The notes beneath the pieces were generated by a model. It was not told the DNA's origin. It saw nothing but the letters and a program-made list of their open reading frames with translations, and did no database searches. From positions 1-12,844 of the forward strand of contig JAFGQA010000407.1 of assembly GCA_016935885.1 (NCBI GenBank): DNA of 12,844 nt. The letters run 5' to 3'. Positions 8,435-12,844 of this stretch are shown piece by piece. Made by a program: the position numbers and the translations under genes. Position 1 is the stretch's first letter, and each line of letters starts with the position of its first letter. Source of the DNA: Phycisphaerae bacterium (GTDB lineage: Bacteria; Planctomycetota; Phycisphaerae; UBA1845; UTPLA1).

Positions 8435-10963
8435 ATGCCTGTGAATCCCCACATCTCTCAGGGGATCGCGAGCGTCCTTGCCATCGTGGCGGTTGTCGCC
8501 GCCGCGTCCAACCCGGCCATCGGCGCCCCCCCTGAAAGCGAGCCCAAAAACACCGCTCACGTCGTCGTCCAGGCCTTTGCTGATCGTCAGGCGATCTCTC
8601 CATCCGACGCGTTTGATCTGGTTGTCTCGCTCAAGACCGATAAAGACTGGTGCGTTTACTGGCAGAACCCGGGAGGCCTCGTCGGCTTGCCGACGGAGAT
8701 CCGCTGGAACGGTCCAGAGGGATACCGGGTTAGCCGTATCCGATATCCGGTGCCGGAGGCCAAGTTCGACAAGGTGCTCAAGGTGACCAGTTATGTTCAC
8801 CATGGGACCAGCCTCTTCATCACATCGGTCCAAGTGCCCAACACGGCGGCACCGGGCACGAAGGCCGAGTTCCGCGTCAAGGCGAGCTGGCTAGTCTGCA
8901 ACGAAGGACAGTGCATCCCAGGCGAGGCCGAGGTCTCGCTGACGCTGCCCGTCGTGGCGAAAGGGACCAAGGCCCCGCTGGCCAACGAGGCCTTGTTTGA
9001 AGAGGCGCGCGGAGCGTTGCCAGAGCCGACGGCCAAGGCCGAGCACGTCAAGCTCAGTGGCTCGATCGACAAGAAAGTGGTTCGGCCCGGCGACAGGTTC
9101 ACTGCCACGCTGACCGCTGAGATCGAGGCCAAGCACCACATGCAGTCGCACAAGCCCTATCAGGAATATCTGATCCCGGCGGTCGTGTTCGTCGAGCGGA
9201 CGGAGGGGCTAGATATAGGCGAGGTTGACTATCCGAAGCCGCATGAACGGGAAGACAAGATCCTGGGCAAGCTGAGCGAATACGGCGGCAAGATCACATT
9301 CAAGATCCCAGCTCAGGCCAATGAAGACGCTGGCAAAGCCCCGCGTTGGATACGCGGTGTCCTGCAATATCAGGTCTGCACGGATGGCGGGATGTGCTTC
9401 CGGCCGCAGCACGTCGAGTTCGCCATTCCTGTCCGGATAGAGCATGGAGCGAAGCCGACCGACACGGCCGAGGGCGTCATGGTGGAGCCTGAGCCCGTTG
9501 TAGCCGACGCGGGGCCCACCACCAAGACAGAGGATGCGGACGGCTCCGTGGTCGCGGCCCCCGGTGTGGCGGACAGCTCCGACGGCGGGGGCGTCCTGAG
9601 GCGGATCGAGAACTGGCTTGCGGGTCTTGGCTACCTTGGCGTGCTGGCCTTGGCCCTGATCGGTGGCGTCGTGCTGAACCTCATGCCGTGCGTCTTGCCG
9701 GTCATCTCGCTGAAGGTCCTCTCCTTTGTGCGCCAGGCCAAGGAGGATCGAGCCCGTGTCTTCTTGCTCGGCCTCGCGTACTGCGCGGGGATTCTGGTCT
9801 TCTTTGGCTTCATCGCCATCCTCTTTTGGGCGACGGGAAAAGGCTGGGGAGAGCTGTTCCAAAGCCCGTACGTCGTGTTGGCACTGGCCGCGATCGTCAC
9901 CGCGTTTGCCATGAGCCTGTTCGGCGTCTTCGCCGTCTTCACGCCGAAGGTCATCAACCGACTCGGTGAGAAGGCCGAAGGAGAGGGCCTACCGTCGTCG
10001 TTCTTCACCGGTGTCCTGGCGACCTTCCTCGGTACGGCCTGCACGGCTCCGTTCCTCAGCGCCGCAGTGGGCGCGGCCACCAGGTTCCCACCGTCCCAAG
10101 GCGCGATGATCTTCTTCGCCGTCGGCGTCGGGATGGCCCTGCCGTTTCTTGTTCTTTCGGTGAATCCCGGCTGGCTCAGGTTCCTGCCCAAGCCCGGCCC
10201 TTGGATGGGCACCTTTGAAGCAGTGATGGGCTTCCTTCTGATCGGGGCAGTCATTTGGCTGCTCAATCCGCTCCGCGGGCAACTCGGAGACTACGGTCTA
10301 CTTCTAAGCCTGATCTTCCTGCTTGCCGTTGCGATCGCCGTTTGGGTCAAGGGCAAAGCCGAGTTTGGCGCCCCGCCCGTGAGAAGGGCAACCCTGCACG
10401 CCGCGGCCCTGGCGATCCTGGTGCTCGGCTGGGTCCTTCCCTTTCGCGTCATGGCCACCGTTGAGAAGCTCACCAGCGCCCAGATCGAGCACAGAGAACT
10501 CCTGGCGTACGGCCGACGCGCTCGCGATGGCAGGATCCTCGACTGGTCGAAGGGAATCCCCTGGCAGGACTACAAGCGTGAGCTCGCCCTCGGCGATGTC
10601 AGGAATGGCTACACCGTGTTCGTAGACTACACCGCCGACTGGTGCGTCAACTGCAAGGTCAATAAGAAGACGTCGATTGAGCATCCCGAAGTCATCGCTC
10701 TCATGAAGGACTACCATGTCATCCCGTATGAGGCCGACTACACGCTACCCGTGCCGGAGATCAAGGAAGACCTGAGGCGATTCGAGAAGGCCGGTGTGCC
10801 TCTGTACCTGGTGTACGGACCCGGCGCCCCGGACAACCCGCAGAAACTGCCTGAAATCCTGACGCCCGGCGTTGTGATCAACGCCCTCGAACGCGCCGGG
10901 CCGAGCAAGGTGAGGCCCCCATCCACAGGACGGCCGACAAACCGGCCCGCGGAATCCGAGTAG
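8435..10963 (+). CDS. ScsB/DsbD-type thiol:disulfide interchange protein (protein-disulfide reductase)
   Basis: Moves electrons from cytoplasmic thioredoxin across the membrane to envelope thiol proteins. Numbering is from ATG 8435 (842 residues). A signal segment (about 10-29) is followed by a first exported domain of COG4233 type, with Cys155 and Cys160 in CNEGQC. A second, DsbD-alpha-like domain has Cys315 and Cys321, the same six-residue spacing as in E. coli DsbD. A Pro/Asp-rich linker (about 345-385) leads to a membrane domain of about eight helices (397-672) with the redox cysteines Cys419 (LMPC) and Cys536 (GTAC). The C-terminal thioredoxin domain has WCVNC (Cys737, Cys740) and a cis-Pro region GVPLY. 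All six canonical DsbD cysteines plus the extra pair are present. The start is uncertain: GGAG lies 13 bases before 8435, and in-frame ATGs at 8414 and 8258 exist but place extra sequence before the signal peptide. No cytochrome c maturation or copper genes are adjacent. Confidence 0.92.
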   Translation: MPVNPHISQGIASVLAIVAVVAAASNPAIGAPPESEPKNTAHVVVQAFADRQAISPSDAFDLVVSLKTDKDWCVYWQNPGGLVGLPTEIRWNGPEGYRVSRIRYPVPEAKFDKVLKVTSYVHHGTSLFITSVQVPNTAAPGTKAEFRVKASWLVCNEGQCIPGEAEVSLTLPVVAKGTKAPLANEALFEEARGALPEPTAKAEHVKLSGSIDKKVVRPGDRFTATLTAEIEAKHHMQSHKPYQEYLIPAVVFVERTEGLDIGEVDYPKPHEREDKILGKLSEYGGKITFKIPAQANEDAGKAPRWIRGVLQYQVCTDGGMCFRPQHVEFAIPVRIEHGAKPTDTAEGVMVEPEPVVADAGPTTKTEDADGSVVAAPGVADSSDGGGVLRRIENWLAGLGYLGVLALALIGGVVLNLMPCVLPVISLKVLSFVRQAKEDRARVFLLGLAYCAGILVFFGFIAILFWATGKGWGELFQSPYVVLALAAIVTAFAMSLFGVFAVFTPKVINRLGEKAEGEGLPSSFFTGVLATFLGTACTAPFLSAAVGAATRFPPSQGAMIFFAVGVGMALPFLVLSVNPGWLRFLPKPGPWMGTFEAVMGFLLIGAVIWLLNPLRGQLGDYGLLLSLIFLLAVAIAVWVKGKAEFGAPPVRRATLHAAALAILVLGWVLPFRVMATVEKLTSAQIEHRELLAYGRRARDGRILDWSKGIPWQDYKRELALGDVRNGYTVFVDYTADWCVNCKVNKKTSIEHPEVIALMKDYHVIPYEADYTLPVPEIKEDLRRFEKAGVPLYLVYGPGAPDNPQKLPEILTPGVVINALERAGPSKVRPPSTGRPTNRPAESE

Positions 10964-10969
10964 CCCGAA

Positions 10970-11164
10970 TCATGTCACTGTCACCGGCTTCGTCGGGCCT
11001 GGCGGCTGATCGACGTCGTCGCCGCGCGAGACCGCCGCCCCCGAGGCGCCAATGGACTCCTCATCACCAACGCCGAGGATCAGCGGGCGACCCTTTCTGC
11101 CGGCGGTGATATTCCCCGGCTCCTCGCTACGGACCACGGCGATGCCACGGGCCCGGCACATCAC
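10970..11164 (-). pseudogene. Remnant of glmS (glutamine amidotransferase domain fragment)
   Basis: On the minus strand, codons at about 11152-11024 read ARGIAVVRSEEPG, then GRKGRPLILGVGDEES, then GASGAAVSRGDDV. This fits the stretch of glucosamine-6-phosphate synthase (GlmS) that normally reads roughly GIAV..EP..I.AARKGSPL..G.G..E.F.ASDAAA, near residues 150-200 of the glutaminase domain. The conserved SD of ASD is changed to SG here. Upstream codons soon hit a stop and show no N-terminal Cys2 active-site region. Downstream the similarity ends, and the frame stops just before the DsbD-like gene's end. So it is a decayed fragment, not an active enzyme. The family is recognised from memory, with no alignment run; a chance resemblance is possible but unlikely over about 40 residues. 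Confidence 0.5.
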
Positions 11165-11514
11165 CCACGGACGGCCGCAATTCCAGAAGGGCGTGTAACG
11201 TCATTCTTCGCAAGGCATTGCAGCACATTCGAGGCGGAGGCCACCGCCCCACCGAGCAGACCCGACGCAGCCACCGACATACGAGCACCATAGACGTCAG
11301 GTCCAAAGAAGGCATCGAATGATGGAGCTTCGACGATCGTGCGAGCAGGCGTCAGTTGTGCAGTGAAGCCTAGCTTTCGACCGGCCGGGCAAGGAGCACC
11401 GCGGCCTGGCCTGCGATGTGTGCCGCAAAGGAAGTCCGTCCCCCCGCTCCCAAGTGGGGATGGCCAACGGATGCGCGCCCTGCGACGTGCCATCATCTTT
11501 TTGTCATGAACTCG
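11165..11514. other. Gene-poor stretch between the glmS remnant and the RNA candidate
   Basis: No convincing gene. A minus-strand open frame (11161-11496, 111 codons) has a stretch that looks somewhat protein-like (VEAPSFDAFFGPDVYGAR). I recognise no family in it, there is no clear ribosome binding site, and its start is Arg-rich. It overlaps the glmS remnant's first codon and may be other decayed coding DNA. Confidence 0.35.
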
Positions 11515-11543
11515 TTGACAAACGGCAGGTATTGGGGCATACT
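11515..11543 (+). promoter_or_regulatory. Sigma70-like promoter
   Basis: A perfect -35 hexamer TTGACA (11515-11520), a 17-bp spacer, then CATACT (11538-11543), which matches TATAAT at four of six positions. It is the best promoter-like pair I found in the window, and it points into a series of hairpins rather than directly into a gene. Transcription would begin near 11550. Confidence 0.5.
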
Positions 11544-11549
11544 TAATCG

Positions 11550-11690
11550 TATTGAGGTCATGGGCAAACGCGCCTGCGACAGGCGGTTGGAGAAGAGCTT
11601 TGCTTTGCCCGCCGGTGGGTCTGGGTACCCCGGCGGTCGGAAAGCCCGGCGGCGCGGCCGGTCTGAGGTTGACCGGAGCATTTCTTTCTC
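11550..11690 (+). ncRNA. Candidate structured small RNA (or leader RNA)
   Basis: About 140 nt between the promoter above and a terminator-like end. Visible helices, in order: GGGCAAA (11562-11568) with TTTGCCC (11604-11610), enclosing CGCCTG-CGA-CAGGCG (11571-11585). Then CCGCCGG (11609-11615) with CCGGCGG (11630-11636), extended by GGT/ACC. Last is CCGGTC (11658-11663) with GACCGG (11671-11676). The first two closing stems share two bases. No known RNA family fits what I can see. It could be a free small RNA, or an attenuated leader of the small lipoprotein gene at 11944. The family is unknown, and the structure is read by eye without folding energies. Confidence 0.4.
11658..11690 (+). terminator. 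Rho-independent terminator-like hairpin
   Basis: A perfect 6-bp stem CCGGTC/GACCGG with a 7-nt loop (11664-11670), then AGCA and a pyrimidine-rich tail TTTCTTTCTC (11681-11690). The T-run is interrupted and starts four bases after the stem, so termination may be partial. Confidence 0.4.
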
Positions 11691-11943
11691 GTCAAGAGCG
11701 AGCCGATCACCGTCGCTGACGCCGATATTCATGATGCAGTGTCAGTCTGTCGTCGTTCTGTCCTATCTTTCCGACACCGAACGGCACGGCCTCCATCTGT
11801 TGGAAAGGTCCTGTCATGAGACGGTGCTTGGCGGCGGTGATTGCTAGCAACCCAACGACGGGCACCCTTGCGTAGTTTCTGGTTCGGGGCTCTGCGGCCT
11901 GTGGCAACTTTAAGACACACGTCTATATTATCAGGAGGTTGTT

Positions 11944-12084
11944 ATGAACAGGACAAAGGGAATCCTACTGGCTCTTCTGTTGATTGTCTCGTTGTCGGGA
12001 TGTTATTACGGGTGGTACTACTGGACCGGCCTGCAACCACCAATCATTGGCGTGGAGTGGGAGCCGATCGGGGCAGAAGGCTAA
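11944..12084 (+). CDS. 46-residue lipoprotein, unknown function
   Basis: A very short gene with strong signals. AGGAGG (11933-11938) lies five bases before the ATG. The product begins MNRTKG, has a Leu-rich hydrophobic core (7-17) and a textbook lipobox LSGC with Cys20. After cleavage only 27 residues remain, aromatic at the start (CYYGWYYW) and ending in acidic residues (EWEPIGAEG). It would be lipid-anchored at a membrane surface, with the Tyr/Trp cluster lying at the lipid interface; that placement is inference. The family is unknown. The stop codon is TAA. The nearest promoter candidate that would leave the ribosome site intact is the one at 11515, about 400 bp upstream. Another frame stays open to 12155, but nothing shows it is used. 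Confidence 0.7.
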   Translation: MNRTKGILLALLLIVSLSGCYYGWYYWTGLQPPIIGVEWEPIGAEG

Positions 12085-12641
12085 CCTCGCCGATCCACAG
12101 GTGGTACATCAAAGACACTCTCGGCGCCGGCAGCGACGCCACGGAGGAGTCCTGATCTAACGCACCGCGGCATCACCATCTCGACGGTGGTGGCGCGGGC
12201 GGGGGCCTCCTGCGCGCCACAGGTGTTGTGGGGATTCCCTAAGAAGCTGTTTCAGAGTTGTGGAGACAAACGAGAGAATGCCCAGTGAATCATCCAACCC
12301 ACCGGCTTTGGCGCCAGTGCCACCTAGGGTTTTGAAGAAGCTTCCAAGTTGACGGTGCTACCTTGGCTGCTGGACGTCGATCGCGACGTCGGAACCGCGG
12401 TTCGGCCGGCCCACGGACTGCTGTCCTCAGTGTGATCCACATCCTCGGGGGGCGAGCTGCCGAGCGCATGGCGTGGCTGAAAACCGAGATGAGGAGTGAT
12501 GGTTCCATGACGGCAAGCCTCGTTTCCAGTATCGCCGCACCGGTTTCGCCGAGTCGTGGGTCAAGGTGACGACTGCTGTCCGTGCGGTTCCGGCGAGGAT
12601 CTACGAAGCAGTGTAGCGCTGCCGTACTAGGGTCGCCCGGG
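12085..12641. other. Gene-free right-hand region
   Basis: About 550 bp with no recognisable gene on either strand. The plus frame at 12363-12569 and the minus frame at 12290-12787 have compositions expected of GC-rich non-coding DNA; the latter runs through the repeat. CGTACTAG occurs near 12623. Confidence 0.45.
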
Positions 12642-12783
12642 TCCGTGACATTCCCAGCGGCATTCGATTCTGGGTGAAACTCCCGGCAGCATTCGATTTT
12701 GGGTGCTACGGGCGGGTTGTCCGCCCGTGCGGTCTTTCCGGTGGGCACATGGGGCACACACACTGGCAGGCAAGCTGCCAGTG
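12642..12783 (-). repeat. Dispersed intergenic repeat, right copy (inverted relative to 93-210)
   Basis: The reverse complement of 12642-12770 matches the left copy from CCTGCCAGTGTGT to GTCACGGA. The stem ACGGGCGG (12708-12715) with CCGCCCGT (12721-12728) is perfect, with a 5-nt loop. The module with the AATCGAATGC core is duplicated in tandem here with a 29-bp period, whereas the left copy has it once. At its edge a second perfect 9-bp hairpin, CACTGGCAG (12761-12769) with CTGCCAGTG (12775-12783), is added. Clear modules, conserved stems and variable loops mark it as a structured repeat family rather than a gene. Confidence 0.75.
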
Positions 12784-12844
12784 GCACCCAACGCCGTGAA
12801 CTGGCGTGGGTTGTGGTTGATTGTAAGTGACTGCAAGGAATGAA

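Noticed and set aside
11161..11496. 111-codon minus-strand open frame as a gene.
   Set aside because: No clear ribosome site, an Arg-rich start and no family recognised. At most it is decayed coding DNA.
11562..11610. GGGCAAAC resembling the start of a cyclic-di-GMP (GEMM) riboswitch, and CAGGCGGTTGGAGAAGAGC resembling SRP RNA.
   Set aside because: The downstream GEMM core (GGGACGCAAAGCC) is missing, and the SRP GGAA-tetraloop region does not fit. Only short words agree.
11901..11929. GTGGCA-N17-TATATT as a promoter for the 46-codon lipoprotein gene.
   Set aside because: The hexamers match fairly well, but transcription would start inside or after the AGGAGG site and destroy it, so it cannot be the main promoter of that gene.
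93..12770. The inverted repeats at the window ends as termini of a 12.7-kb composite transposon.
   Set aside because: No transposase or integrase lies between them, and the interior holds housekeeping genes (clpX, rny). The repeat is short and structured, and looks like a dispersed intergenic element caught twice by chance.
12290..12787. 165-codon minus-strand open frame.
   Set aside because: It is built partly from the dispersed repeat, with both of its tandem modules translated, so it is not a protein gene.

Overview
The window is about 12.8 kb of GC-rich bacterial DNA, most likely chromosomal. The genes point to the Planctomycetota, possibly an uncultured lineage. There is a DUF1570-type HExxH protein with a Lys-rich linker, several secreted or lipoprotein products of no known family, non-ATG starts with good Shine-Dalgarno sites, and long gene-free gaps holding structured repeats. 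The lineage is inferred from gene content only; no rRNA or other phylogenetic marker was analysed.

Left part (340-3297, minus strand). A run reads right to left: a secreted protein with a C-terminal Cys/transmembrane/Arg anchor, a small membrane protein with a SHOCT tail only a few bases downstream, and clpX, the AAA+ unfoldase of ClpXP. The first two are clearly coupled. clpX lies 176 bp further on and may be read from the same transcript or its own.

Middle part (3298-7462). A divergent gap separates this run from a plus-strand acidic exported protein (GTG start, probable lipoprotein). That gene converges on a minus-strand pair: rny (RNase Y, a membrane-anchored endoribonuclease) followed by the secreted DUF1570-like metallopeptidase homologue. 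The convergent gap holds two tandem copies of a hairpin repeat, also found at the window's left edge.

Right part (7463-12844). After a gene-free gap of about 970 bp comes one large plus-strand gene for an ScsB/DsbD-type thiol:disulfide interchange protein. It has two N-terminal Cys-pair domains, an electron-carrying membrane domain and a C-terminal thioredoxin domain. Behind it is a minus-strand remnant resembling the glutaminase domain of GlmS. Next is a stretch that looks like an unannotated small RNA gene, with a sigma70-like promoter, stacked hairpins and a terminator-like end. Then comes a 46-codon lipoprotein gene.

The two window ends carry inverted copies of one dispersed intergenic repeat of about 120-130 bp with a conserved 8-bp stem. 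Housekeeping functions (proteolysis, RNA turnover) sit among envelope proteins. No phage, conjugation, CRISPR, toxin-antitoxin or biosynthetic system was seen. The most novel material is non-coding: the RNA candidate and the two hairpin repeat families.
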